Assembly: GCF_026151205.1 (NCBI RefSeq)
Contig: NC_087083.1
Coordinates: 9,669,460 to 9,733,459, forward strand
Direction of reading: 5' to 3'
Origin: Bolinopsis microptera
Taxonomy: Eukaryota; Ctenophora; Tentaculata; Lobata; Bolinopsidae
Length of the DNA: 64,000 bases
Numbering within the stretch: position 1 is the stretch's first letter; each line of letters begins with the position of its first letter. Shown one piece after another: positions 38,746 through 48,649 of the stretch. The notes below the pieces were generated by a model. The model saw only the letters and a program-made list of their open reading frames with translations. It had not been told where the DNA came from and searched no databases. The translations under genes were made by a program, and so were the position numbers.

Positions 38746-40197
38746 TACAGTAAAACCCGGGGGGTCAATTTTCGGGGGGTCATTTGTCGGGGGGGGGGGG
38801 GGTCAATTGTCGGGGGTCAATTGTCGCGGTACCATATCATACCATCTGTAACTGATGTAGCAATCGTTCAAATTGTTCAATTTTCAGGCCTGTAAGAAAT
38901 GTAGAAATTGTTTATGTTAAAGTCAAATGCCCGAAACAGAAAAAATAATTGGCTTGCCCGAATTGCTCAAAGAAACATCGCTATAATCCGTATAACAAGT
39001 AGCACAGCTGCCTGCATGAACACGTTCCCTTTTATTCCTACAAAAACCGCTTATTTTTTAAATAGTTTTATAATACTTTAAATAGTTTTACCATTTCTAT
39101 TATTATATCCCCAGAACCGGTTAATTTTAAATTTGTGCAAACGCTCAATCTGCTTATCTGCATCACGTGGATTATTCACGATTAATAACTATTCATATTT
39201 TTTTTTTGTGCTTCAAGTTAAATTTAAAATCGCTGATTTTGATCATAAGCAGCCACGATATCAAGTGATTTCTGAATTGTCATCTTTAAGAGTTTAAGGA
39301 GACATATTCACAGGTCGGGCTGCTGCTACATGACAGTAGATACAGATTCTAAGAAAATGTTCTTTTTTGTTCGGTTGGATATTTTAACATGACCGCGTGT
39401 TGATTGTGCATGAAAAGAAGAGTGAACGAAGTTTAGGGAGAAGTATGTTTAAAGTTGAGCCAGCATCTTTTGACTCCATTTGCAATTTTGCATGATAAGA
39501 TGAGGTCCGATCAGTCTAGAATTATTTTTTGTGAAATATATACGTTAATGATCGTATTCCTGCAGAGGGCACTCTTAAATAATCGTTTAGAGCTTCTGTC
39601 ACGTGATTGTGATCAGGAAGAAAATCTTATATCTAGGTAAACTATAGGTAAAAATATAATATTAATCATAAGCTAAAATGTACTAATCTTTGTATTCTAA
39701 ATGGGGAAAAAGAAGAAACATTGTCAGTCAGTCGAGAAAATTGTCAGTCAGGCTATATGGCAGCTTTGTAGATGTTGTGACTATGCTAGTAGTGGTCCCA
39801 GGCTTGCGACTGGAATTGCGGTGTTAAATCGATTTAATGGTACCAACGATCCACCTCCCACTTGTTGTTTGGTACTTAGCATTAATAGTGTTAGCTGTAG
39901 CCATTTATAGCAAGAGTCTTAAAACTAAAGGGGATGACAAGGAAAAGAGGAAGGAAAAAGAATAACGGGACAAACAATTAATTAAAGTATTTATAGGAGT
40001 ATTAGATATTGTAATTACAAGCTTCAATAATAAATCACTGACTAAAACTTCTAATTAAAATGACATTTGGTACGCTCGCCCATTTTCACTGGTCAGTCTG
40101 AACTTCGGTTTAGCACGTTGTACACTTATTCACCTAAGTTTCAGAATTTGTTCAGTTTAGCAGAGTTAGTACCCGTGTTTCAATAAATCAAAAGATA
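38746..40197. other. gene-free stretch with a G-rich repeat
   Basis: At 38757-38827 four imperfect copies of GGGGGGTCAATTGTC occur, one with a 14-G run. The rest is AT-rich. A 69-codon frame at 39701-39910 (MGKKKKHC...) has no recognised domain and is not called. The 3' part may include the untranslated tail of the Penelope-like element at 40198. Confidence 0.5.
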
Positions 40198-41664
40198 TCA
40201 GGGGAGTTCTTTAATAATGTTACGGTCATCTAGAATACCGAACTTCCTGAAAACGTTATCATATTTCCTCAGACAACGTTTAATGCCTTTAATCAGTCTA
40301 TCACGGCTATATCCTCTATCAATTAGAATTTTGAATATTTTGTGAAGATGGGAGGTAAAGATATCCAATCTAGTGCAAACATTACCATATCTAAGAACTT
40401 GACTTGAAAAAACGTTGTAGCCAACCTCGGTTGGGATGTTACTGTGAGGAAATGTAAGGGATACAACATGAAAATTAAAATCATCAGTTTTGTTATACAC
40501 TGATATTTCTAGTCCTTCTGTGGAAATATTAATATTTAAATCAAGGTAGTTAATGATTTTATTATTGGAACCAGCTCGCTCCATCTCCAATGAATTAGGA
40601 TAAATATCTTTAATCAATTTATGAAAGTAAAGGTGGTTAATAATAGATAAATCGTCAACATATCGTTTATTATTGGATAATATCTTTGCTAATCCCATTT
40701 TCTTTTCCTGAAGTAAACGTTTCATATAATTAAATTCCTTTTTGCCAACAGTGAGATCAGCTATAGGGGAACTTGAATTTCCACCCATAGGAATACCCTT
40801 GGTTTGTATGAATACAATCCCACCGAAGACGACATAAGTGTTATAAATAATAAATTTAACAGCCTCTTTTAGGTCATCTTGACTAAAGCAGGCATGAGAA
40901 TCATAGGTTTTATTGGAAAAGAAACATGTATTACTGTCTCTTTTAGAAATACAAATATATCTATTACGGTCTGAAAATATTAAATCAACAACTTCATTAA
41001 TCATATTCTCTACTTCAATCAAGTCTAATCTGGTATAAAGAGTAGTAAAATCATATACTTGTATATTATAAACATCGCTATTTTTGATAGCTTCAAGGAA
41101 TTCACTTGAGGAATCTATGCTCCAAAACATGTTTATACCGCTGTTGTTGTAGATTGCCTCGCAGTATTTCTTGAAAGATTTCCTCAAAAGTTTCAGACAA
41201 CAGTTAACTTGGACGTTAAGTTGTTTCGTAACGCAAAAACGGGCACCTGCAATGAACCTCGCCTTGTAAGGGTTCTTATGAAGCTTAGGGTTCCAGAAGA
41301 TGCGTGCTAGTCGCAAGTTTTTATCTTCAACTTGTACATTAAATCTCTCCTTTAGACTCTCAGATATTTTATTGACATAATGAGTCTCGTCTTCGCTACA
41401 GGGTTTATATGTAGCATTACCTATACATTCTAGAGTATTAGGATCAAAACCCATTTCATTGACAAGAGTTTTTACATAAAACTTTTTACAAATAAATGAA
41501 AAATTACCAGAAGCTTTGTCGATACTACAAATAATGTATTTACTTTTCAGCAATTTAAGACTTCTTTTAACATCATCTTTTTCCAGTGTGTTTTCTTTTA
41601 TTTCAAATGTTTCAGGAAAGTTTTTCTTGTAATATTCAATACGATTGGAAACTATTCTTATCAG
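40198..41664 (-). CDS. Penelope-like element reverse transcriptase, 5'-truncated
   Basis: The frame is open from about 41664 (LIRIVSNRIEYYKKNFPE) to the stop at 40198; a start at 41553 would give 451 residues, but the homologous frame extends further upstream. RT motifs in order: ICSIDKASGNFSFIC, LARIFWNPKLHKNPYKARF (Penelope-type fingers block, P-K-x-H-K), YDFTTLYTRLDL (catalytic Asp, motif A), QTKGIPMGGNSSSPIADL (motif B), KRYVDDLSII (YVDD, motif C) and NYLDLNI. The thumb ends shortly after GYSRDRLIKGIKRCL and a stop. There is no linker or GIY-YIG nuclease, unlike canonical Penelope elements, so it is either an endonuclease-lacking lineage or a truncated copy. It has no internal stops over 480 codons. 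It is divergently placed to the LINE ORF1-like gene at 41759. Confidence 0.88.
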   Translation of the reverse strand: MIRIVSNRIEYYKKNFPETFEIKENTLEKDDVKRSLKLLKSKYIICSIDKASGNFSFICKKFYVKTLVNEMGFDPNTLECIGNATYKPCSEDETHYVNKISESLKERFNVQVEDKNLRLARIFWNPKLHKNPYKARFIAGARFCVTKQLNVQVNCCLKLLRKSFKKYCEAIYNNSGINMFWSIDSSSEFLEAIKNSDVYNIQVYDFTTLYTRLDLIEVENMINEVVDLIFSDRNRYICISKRDSNTCFFSNKTYDSHACFSQDDLKEAVKFIIYNTYVVFGGIVFIQTKGIPMGGNSSSPIADLTVGKKEFNYMKRLLQEKKMGLAKILSNNKRYVDDLSIINHLYFHKLIKDIYPNSLEMERAGSNNKIINYLDLNINISTEGLEISVYNKTDDFNFHVVSLTFPHSNIPTEVGYNVFSSQVLRYGNVCTRLDIFTSHLHKIFKILIDRGYSRDRLIKGIKRCLRKYDNVFRKFGILDDRNIIKELP

Positions 41665-41758
41665 TTAATTGCTTTTGCGTCGGTTTAAACAGCTCTCACT
41701 GTGTAGCAGATAATATACTCGTGTATATTAAACTGGCCCTGCGTGTACATTGTACATC

Positions 41759-42658
41759 ATGGTTAACAAATACTTGGAGAATCTTGACAATGAAATAGCG
41801 TTGAATTACTCTACACTCAAATTCAGATCAATGTATGCTGAACAGATTTTGGGTGCTCAGATTATGCTACTCAACGATATGCGTCAAGCGGCAGGTGTTC
41901 AGAAATCCAATGTGTTACGTAAAGAAACGCTCAACAAGCCTCAGATCACCAAGGCTACGCTGTGTGATTGGATGGAAACTTTTATCGACATTCTCGACAG
42001 TTATTGTTCACCGCTGTTGTTTTCAGCGACCAAACTACAAGATGAAATCGACCAACTGAAGGACGAAAAGATTGCAGATCAGAACACTGTGATTAAACTG
42101 CAAGGACAATTGCTTGAGAAGAAAAGTGAAGATTTGACCTCTGTTCAGACGACAGTGAAAAGCGAACTCAAAGCCTGGTCGTCAGTTGTGAAGAATTCAT
42201 GCAGCAAGGCGCTAGCGCCTAAGAAAATGAAAGCTGCTCTGAAACGTGCCTCCGAGGAAGAGGATCGTAGTCAAAATCTGGTCATCTACGGTCTACCAGA
42301 AAAGAGTGAAGAAATCCTGGAAAAGAGAGTGCTTGAGGTACTAGAAAACATAGATGAGAAACCTCGAATCGTTTCTTGCTGTAGGATGGGGAGAACTGTA
42401 ACAGATGGAGGACCAGCCGTTAAACCTATCAAGTTCACTCTCAGCGGCTCAGATCATGTGCGGCAAGTGTTGAGCAAAGCGAGAAAACTAAGAGAAGTGG
42501 AGGGGTATGACTCAGTGTACATCAGCCCCGACCGATCAGCCGAGCAGAGAGCTGCCTTCAGGAAGTTAGTTCTTGAAGTTAAGCAGAAACGGGAATTGGA
42601 GCCTCAGCGAGTTCATGTTATAAGGAACAATAAGATCGTAAGCTCCGAGAAGGACTGA
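41759..42658 (+). CDS. LINE ORF1-like RNA-binding protein, isolated
   Basis: Intact frame of 299 codons from ATG 41759-41761 to TGA 42656-42658. The N-terminal third is helical; a probable coiled coil follows around ATKLQDEIDQLKDEKIADQN; then a basic segment. The C-terminal half has the RRM-like pattern of LINE ORF1 proteins: RSQNLVIYGLPEKSEE, RIVSCCRMGR, VKPIKFTLSGSDHVRQVL, KARKLREVEGYDSVYISPD and EQRAAFRKLV. These proteins bind LINE RNA and act as chaperones. No endonuclease/RT ORF2 follows: after the stop (which overlaps an ATG as TGATG) a frame of about 50 codons runs into the hAT insertion at 42794 and has no endonuclease motifs. An intact ORF1 without ORF2 could be a remnant, or a domesticated gene. 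Confidence 0.75.
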   Translation: MVNKYLENLDNEIALNYSTLKFRSMYAEQILGAQIMLLNDMRQAAGVQKSNVLRKETLNKPQITKATLCDWMETFIDILDSYCSPLLFSATKLQDEIDQLKDEKIADQNTVIKLQGQLLEKKSEDLTSVQTTVKSELKAWSSVVKNSCSKALAPKKMKAALKRASEEEDRSQNLVIYGLPEKSEEILEKRVLEVLENIDEKPRIVSCCRMGRTVTDGGPAVKPIKFTLSGSDHVRQVLSKARKLREVEGYDSVYISPDRSAEQRAAFRKLVLEVKQKRELEPQRVHVIRNNKIVSSEKD

Positions 42659-42946
42659 TGGGATATGATTTTTTATCAACATATTATTTGATTGATTTTC
42701 ATTTACCAGGGACTAGGCTTGTGCGGTGTGGTTTCGACTACAATTTTACTGCGTTCTGGTTTCCCTTTGAAATTTACATACATCTGTCCTTTATAGGAAC
42801 CGACCGGAAATCCGGCTGAATCCGGTTCCGGCCGGATATCCGGCTTCAAAATCCGGTTCCGGTTCCGGCTCCGGCTGGAAAAAAAATTGCCGGATTTTTG
42901 CCGGATTTCAGTTTTTTTTACCGAAAAAAAAATCAAAAAAATATTT

Positions 42947-45240
42947 TCGGCTAATAATGAACAGGGTAGCCTGAATCGTGGAAAAAAGTGGTTTTCAGAA
43001 AAACTTTGAAAAATTTTCACTTAGAAGTTTTTCGGTCCGAGTCGTTCTCGAGACGTACCTCCTGTATCGAGAGCTCCCGCTTCCGAGCTCGTATTGCAAA
43101 GGGGAGGCCTGCCTTTCGAGATCACATTACCAGGGGAAACCTCGAGTCCAGAATTGTGTATCGAGGGGTAGGTGGGGACTTCGAAAAACCGAAAAAATAT
43201 TTTCGGCTAATAATGAACAGGGTAGCCTGAATCGTGGAAAAAAGTGGTTTTCAGAAAAACTTCGAAAAATTTTAATTTAAAAGTTTTCGGTCCGAGTCGT
43301 TCTCGAGACGTACCTCCTGTATCGAGAGCTCCCGCTTCCGAGCTCGTGTTGCAAAGGGGAGGCCTGCCTTCCAAGATCACATTACCGGGGGAAACCTCGA
43401 GTCCAGAATTGTGTATCGATGGGTAGGTGCGGACTTCGAAAAACCGAAAAAATATTTTCGGCTAATAATGAACAGGGTAGCCTGAATCGTGGAAAAAAGT
43501 GGTTTTCAGAAAAACTTTGAAAAATTTTCACTTAGAAGTTTTTCGGTCCGAGTCGTTCTCGAGACGTACCTCCTGTATCGAGAGCTCCCGCTTCCGAGCT
43601 CGTGTTGCAAAGGGGAGGCCTGCCTTCCAAGATCACATTACCGGGGGAAACCTCGAGTCCAGAATTGTGTATCGATGGGTAGGTGCGGACTTCGAAAAAC
43701 CGAAAAAATATTTTCGGCTAATAATGAACAGGGTAGCCTGAATCGTGGAAAAAAGTGGTTTTCAGAAAAACTTTGAAAAATTTTCACTTAGAAGTTTTTC
43801 GGTCCGAGTCGTTCTCGAGACGTACCTCCTGTATCGAGAGCTCCCGCTTCCGAGCTCGTGTTGCAAAGGGGAGGCCTGCCTTCCGTGATCACATTACCAG
43901 GGGAAACCTCGAGTCCAGAATTGTGTATCGAGGGGTAGGTGGGGACTTCAAAAAACCGAAAAAATATTTTCGGCTAATAATGAACAGGGTAGCCTGAATC
44001 GTGGAAAAAAGTGGTTTTCAGAAAAACTTCGAAAAATTTTAACTTAAAAGTTTTCGGTCCGAGTCGTTCTCGAGACGTACCTCCTGTATCGAGAGCTCCC
44101 GCTTCCGAGCTCGTGTTGCAAAGGGGAGGCCTCCCTTCCGAGATCGCATTACCGGGGGAAACCTTGAGTCCAGAATTGTGTATCGATGGGTAGGTGCGGA
44201 CTTCGAAAAACCGAAAAAATATTTTCGGCTAATAATGAACAGGGTAGCCTGAATCGTGGAAAAAAGTGGTTTTCAGAAAAACTTTGAAAAATTTTCACTT
44301 AGAAGTTTTTCGGTCCGAGTCGTTCTCGAGACGTACCTCCTGTATCGAGAGCTCCCGCTTCCGAGCTCGTATTGCAAAGGGGAGGCCTGCCTTTCGAGAT
44401 CACACTACCAGGGGAAACCTCGAGTCCAGAATTGTGCATCGAGGGGTAGGTGGGGACTTCGAAAAACCGAAAAAATATTTTCGGCTAATAATGAACAGGG
44501 TAGCCTGAATCGTGGAAAAAAGTGGTTTTCAAAAAAAATTTAACTTAAAAGTTTTCGGTCCGAGTCGTTCTCGAGACGTACCTCCTGTATCGAGAGCTCC
44601 CGCTTCCGAGCTCGTGTTGCAAAGGGGAGGCCTGCCTTCCGTGATCACATTACCAGGGGAAACCTCGAGTCCAGAATTGTGTATCGAGGGGTAGGTGGGG
44701 ATTTCAAAAAACCGAAAAAATATTTTCGGCTAATAATGAACAGGGTAGCCTGAATCGTGGAAAAAAGTGGTTTTCAGAAAAACTTTGAAAAATTTTCACT
44801 TAGAAGTTTTTCGGTCCGAGTCGTTCTCGAGACGTACCTCCTGTATCGAGAGCTCCCGCTTCCGAGCTCGTGTTGCAAAGGGGAGGCCTGCCTTCCGTGA
44901 TCACATTACCAGGGGAAACCTCGAGTCCAGAATTGTGTATCGAGGGGTAGGTGGGGACTTCAAAAAACCGAAAAAATATTTTCGGCTAATAATGAACAGG
45001 GTAGCCTGAATCGTGGAAAAAAGTGGTTTTCAGAAAAACTTCGAAAAATTTTAACTTAAAAGTTTTCGGTCCGAGTCGTTCTCGAGACGTACCTCCTGTA
45101 TCGAGAGCTCCCGCTTCCGAGCTCGTGTTGCAAAGGGGAGGCCTGCCTTCCGAGATCGCATTACCGGGGGAAACCTTGAGTCCAGAATACAGAATAGTGT
45201 ATCGAGGGGTAGGTGCGGACTTAGAAAAAACCGGAAAATA
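42947..45240 (+). repeat. ~255-bp tandem repeat array in hAT copy 1 (9 units)
   Basis: Units start near GAATCGTGGAAAAAAGTGG (about 42973, 43229, 43484, 43740, 43996, 44251, 44507, 44752 and 45008). Each contains CGAGAGCTCCCGCTTCCGAG, TTGCAAAGGGGAGGCCT and ATATTTTCGGCTAATAATG. The seventh unit is about 10 bp shorter. The left TIR-proximal sequence already contains the ATATTTTCGGCTAATAATG block, so the array grew out of the subterminal region. The many small ORFs are artefacts of the repeat. Confidence 0.95.
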
Positions 45241-45708
45241 TTTTGGGCCACCTCCCTGGGCTAGCCCCCGGCTATAATCGCAAAATTGGCAGTATTTAAT
45301 CTTCTGATTATGAAATACGAAATATGAAGGTCACGTGTTCAGGGTCTGGGTAGCTACTTAATTAGCTCATTACTGCAATCATGTGACTCAGCTCTAGACG
45401 CCAGACGGTGATTAGTACTGTACTAGACAGTGCCTGCTTACGAACAACCCTATTAAGCAACTTTGGTTGTAAGTCACGTGACCCAATGATACTCAGACTT
45501 GCATGAAAAAAGGGAATTCGCACAAACGCGCTCAATCAGGGGTCTGGCAGCATATGCCAATTAGATATCATTTCTGATTATTACTCGTCTAGTGTCGTGA
45601 CTCGTGTCTACTCGTGTTACATTGTGTCTGCTACGTACTGCTTGTTTAAGCAATGTCTAATAGTAGATAGGAAGATTTGTAAAAAAACTATATCTGTTCG
45701 GACGTTGA

Positions 45709-45951
45709 AGCCGCCCTAAGTCGAGTCGAGTAGTACCTAGTAAATCTAAAACATCGTCCGTCTGGTTGTTCTACTCAGAAGCAAATGGGATCCCTTATGC
45801 AAGCTGCAAGAAGTGCTCGATGAAGATTAGGCGTGGAAAGGAAAGAAATTTTCCGGCAACATCCGGCAAAATCCGGCAAAATCCGGCTGCCTTTTATTTC
45901 ACTCTGAAACCACCGGTTCCGGTCCGGCAAAATCCGGCTTGCCGGATTTGA
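45709..45951 (+). pseudogene. BED zinc-finger remnant of a hAT transposase
   Basis: Encodes SSVWLFYSEANGIPYASCKKC, then SMKIRRGKE. The tryptophan/phenylalanine start and the CxxC are the first half of a BED zinc finger, the DNA-binding domain at the N-terminus of hAT transposases. The frame then runs straight into TIR sequence (GKIRQNP from the CCGGCAAAATCCGGC repeats), and the second pair of ligands (HxxxH/C) and the catalytic domain are missing. The same remnant, with one residue changed, is in copy 2 (50090-50332, minus). Confidence 0.8.
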
Positions 45952-46017
45952 GATCCAAATCCGGCTGAATCCGGTCCGGCAGCCAAAACCCCAATCCGGT
46001 CGGTTCCTAGTCCTTTA

Positions 46018-46448
46018 GAGATCGCAATCAGTTATATTTTGTTTTTATTTTGCGCCACATGTTATATTGTACGTAAATTTTGAAAAGATTTTCATTAAAA
46101 AAAAAATTGATAACACTTTTTCCTTCCAATCGCTGAACTTTACTTCTTTTTGACAGTACTAGTGATTTGTGACGGAACATAAAACAATATATCTATATTT
46201 CTAAATCCACATTTTTTCTGCCCACCATACGTCCGCTGATCCTGAATAATCGGACATTTATTTGAGTAATTATCTCGAGTAATAACAACATTGCCTTTTT
46301 GATTTGATACTGAATTTTAATTATAGATTATTTTATGTATAATAACGGTTTATGATTTGTGACGAATGATTTTCAAACATAATTCAACATTTTTCATGTA
46401 CAAAGATTACGGACTGGAACATTATTTATTAGTCGCATTATAACAATA
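46018..46448. other. gene-free spacer
   Basis: AT-rich spacer between the hAT copy 1 target duplication and the inverted Penelope-like pair. No ORF or repeat recognised. Confidence 0.5.
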
Positions 46449-47363
46449 GACAGTTTTTGGGTTTTTCCAAATAGTTTCTGATTATTCTGATTTGCGACAA
46501 ATGATATTGCACTGTTAGGATAAACGACGTTTCAAAGTAACAACTTCTTATTCATGCTGACAAAATTGGTAAATATGTGAGAAAACTATCTCATAAAATT
46601 TATTAATCAAAAATGGCTAAACGACAACAAATTGTTCAAATACTCGACTAAAATTAGAATCAAAATCTATATATTATATACAACACTACTCGATCTGCTA
46701 TTCAATAAACTTAAAACATCCACTAAACAGCAAGTACGTGATTGTGATCGTGTGATGGAATGACATGTACAGTGATAACAGATGATTTAAGATGTAAGTG
46801 ATAACAGATGATAAGGTAAAAGATACAATACATGTGAGATGGTGTATACACAATGTGAGTGAAAATATAGTGAGTGGTTACTGATTGTGAGCGAGATGTG
46901 AAAAATCATTAAAACTTACTACTGCTAGAAAACTTAAACTGTATGCAATAAAAAGGGAATGAAACTAAAATATCTAAAATTCTTCAGTACTAGCTATGAT
47001 AAAACGTTTAATAGTATCCAGTTCTTCTCTCTTGTTAATTGTAGGGTTCAGATTAATAATAAACATCGCTTCAAAAATCTTTCTTCTGACAGTATTGGGT
47101 TCAATTCTTAAAATATCTACTTCTAAACTGGGATTTAACCCCTCATGACAGCTCGAATAATGTATGGCAAAAGCTTGACTAACATTAGAAGGGGTAGCAG
47201 GGTAGGTAGCGTAACGTAAGTGTTCTCCTACACGAGCATGTACTTTCCTACTGGTTTCTCCAACGTACAGCTGGTCACATAATTTACACTTAATCTTATA
47301 TACAACATTCTTCACTTCACAATCTTTATTACAAACTATCAAAGGACAAATTTTACATGAATT
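46449..47363 (-). mobile_element. Penelope-like element 3' end, inverted partner
   Basis: Minus-strand copy of the 3' part of a Penelope-like element, near-identical to 47700-48649 in reverse. It includes the GIY-YIG region and about 500 bp of 3' non-coding sequence down to CTGTCTATTG at 46449. It meets the plus-strand copy head-on at about 47363, giving a ~2.2 kb inverted repeat with an asymmetric centre. Confidence 0.85.
46974..47360 (-). pseudogene. GIY-YIG endonuclease domain, truncated Penelope-like ORF
   Basis: The frame from about 47360 to the stop at 46974 encodes VNSCKICPLIVCNKDCE, CKLCDQLYVGETSRKVHARV (GIY-YIG core with the upstream CxxC), GEHLRYATYPAT, SFAIHYSSCHEG-like blocks and the ending IKRFIIASTEEF. 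It corresponds to the last 130 residues of the plus-strand ORF at 47371-48120, with a handful of differences (for example D/N and R/K). Its 5' part is lost at the inversion junction. Confidence 0.85.
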
Positions 47364-48649
47364 AACTTGCCATCCTGAGTCTGTTAAGATTAATACAGTG
47401 AAGAACCTATATAGCGAGGCTTGCCGTATCTCATCTGGTCCAGCGGAAAAGGAGCACTCTCTCAGACTCCTTGATGATCTATTACAGAAAAACGGTTACC
47501 AGAACCCAAGACGTTATTGTAACAGTAGTAATTCTAACAGGCGTCAGAGTGTTGAGGATGATTCCAGGACAGTTCTTAATTTAGATTTCATTTCGGACAG
47601 TACTAGCAATAAGATTAGAAATTATGTAAAGCAGAACAATTTACCTATTAAAGTAAACTTTAAACCTACTTCGAAATTGAGAAATATTTTATGTAGTAAC
47701 AGACCGTATGATAAACGTGTGTGCAGTATTAATTCATGTAAAATTTGTCCTTTGATAGTTTGTAATAAAAATTGTGAAGTGAAGAATGTTGTATATAAGA
47801 TTAAGTGTAAATTATGTGACCAGCTGTACGTTGGAGAAACCAGTAAGAAAGTACATGCTCGTGTAGGAGAACACTTACGTTACGCTACCTACCCTGCTAC
47901 CCCTTCTAATGTTAGTCAAGCTTTTGCCATACATTATTCGAGCTGTCATGAGGGGTTAAATCCCAGTTTAGAAGTAGATATTTTAAGAATTGAACCCAAT
48001 ACTGTCAGAAGAAAGATTTTTGAAGCGATGTTCATTATTAATCTGAACCCTACAATTAACAAGAGAGAAGAACTGGATACTATTAAACGTTTTATCATAG
48101 CTAGTACTGAAGAATTTTAGATATTTTAGTTTCATTCCCTTTTTATTGCATACAGTTTAAGTTTTCTAGCAGTAGTAAGTTTTAATGTTTTTTCACATCT
48201 CGCTCACAATCAGTAACCACTCACTATATTTTCACTCACATTGTGTATACACCATCTCACATGTATTGTATCTTTTACCTTATCATCTGTTATCACTTAC
48301 ATCTTAAATCATCTGTTATCACTGTACATGTCATTCCATCACACGATCACAATCACGTACTTGCTGTTTAGTGGATGTTTTAAGTTTATTGAATAGCAGA
48401 TCGAGTAGTGTTGTATATAATATATAGATTTTGATTCTAATTTTAGTCGAGTATTTGAACAATTTGTTGTCGTTTAGCCATTTTTGATTAATAAATTTTA
48501 TGAGACAGTTTTCTCACATATTTACCAATTTTGTCAGCATGAATAAGAAGTTGTTACTTTGAAACGTCGTTTATCCTAACAGTGCAATATCATTTGTCGC
48601 AAATCAGAATAATCAGAAATTATTTGGAAAAACCCAAAAACTGTCTATA
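47364..48649 (+). mobile_element. Penelope-like element 3' part, plus-strand partner
   Basis: Plus-strand partner of the inverted pair: end of the RT thumb, linker, GIY-YIG domain, and the same 3' non-coding region as 46449-46973 reversed, ending at CTGTCTATAG (about 48649). Inverted, partially deleted neighbours are a known habit of Penelope elements. The unit ends about 95 bp beyond the stop codon of the UNC-93-like gene. Confidence 0.85.
47371..48120 (+). pseudogene. Penelope-like thumb, linker and GIY-YIG endonuclease
   Basis: The frame is open from HPESVKINTVKNLYSEACRI, the conserved thumb segment of Penelope reverse transcriptases, through KEHSLRLLDDLLQKNGY. A linker with paired cysteines follows (CSINSCKICPLIVCNKNCE), then the GIY-YIG nuclease (VVYKIKCKLCDQLYVGETS, R in KVHARVGEHLR, and a distal helix with IFEAMFIINLNP) to the TAG at 48118-48120. 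The reverse transcriptase palm is missing, so the copy is dead, although the nuclease itself is undamaged. It is distinct from the RT at 40198-41664, whose thumb ends without this linker. Confidence 0.88.

Larger units (their letters stand above)
42794..46009 (+). mobile_element. hAT element copy 1, non-autonomous, 3216 bp
   Basis: Bounded by TAGGAACCGACCGG at 42794 and its complement CCGGTCGGTTCCTA ending at 46009, each side with the 8-bp direct repeat GTCCTTTA (42786-42793 and 46010-46017). Eight-bp duplications and TAGG-type ends are typical of hAT elements. Subterminal regions are full of TCCGGC/GCCGGA motifs in both orientations, as expected for transposase binding. Inside: nine copies of a ~255-bp tandem repeat, a unique region of about 500 bp, and a BED zinc-finger remnant. 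No transposase catalytic domain, so movement must depend on another copy. The unique region is nearly identical to that of copy 2. Confidence 0.93.

Noticed and set aside
39701-39910. 69-codon ORF beginning MGKKKKHCQ
   Set aside because: No recognised domain, no splice or homology support, and short enough to be chance.
42978-45277. Series of 60-100-codon ORFs starting MVFRKT or MEKSGF (also 50763-54830 on the minus strand)
   Set aside because: Each is one register of the ~255-bp hAT array; frames are broken at unit boundaries and duplicated in two registers.
46449-48649. Inverted pair interpreted as an LTR or TIR element
   Set aside because: GIY-YIG and Penelope thumb motifs identify it as two partial Penelope-like copies; there is no integrase, protease or transposase.
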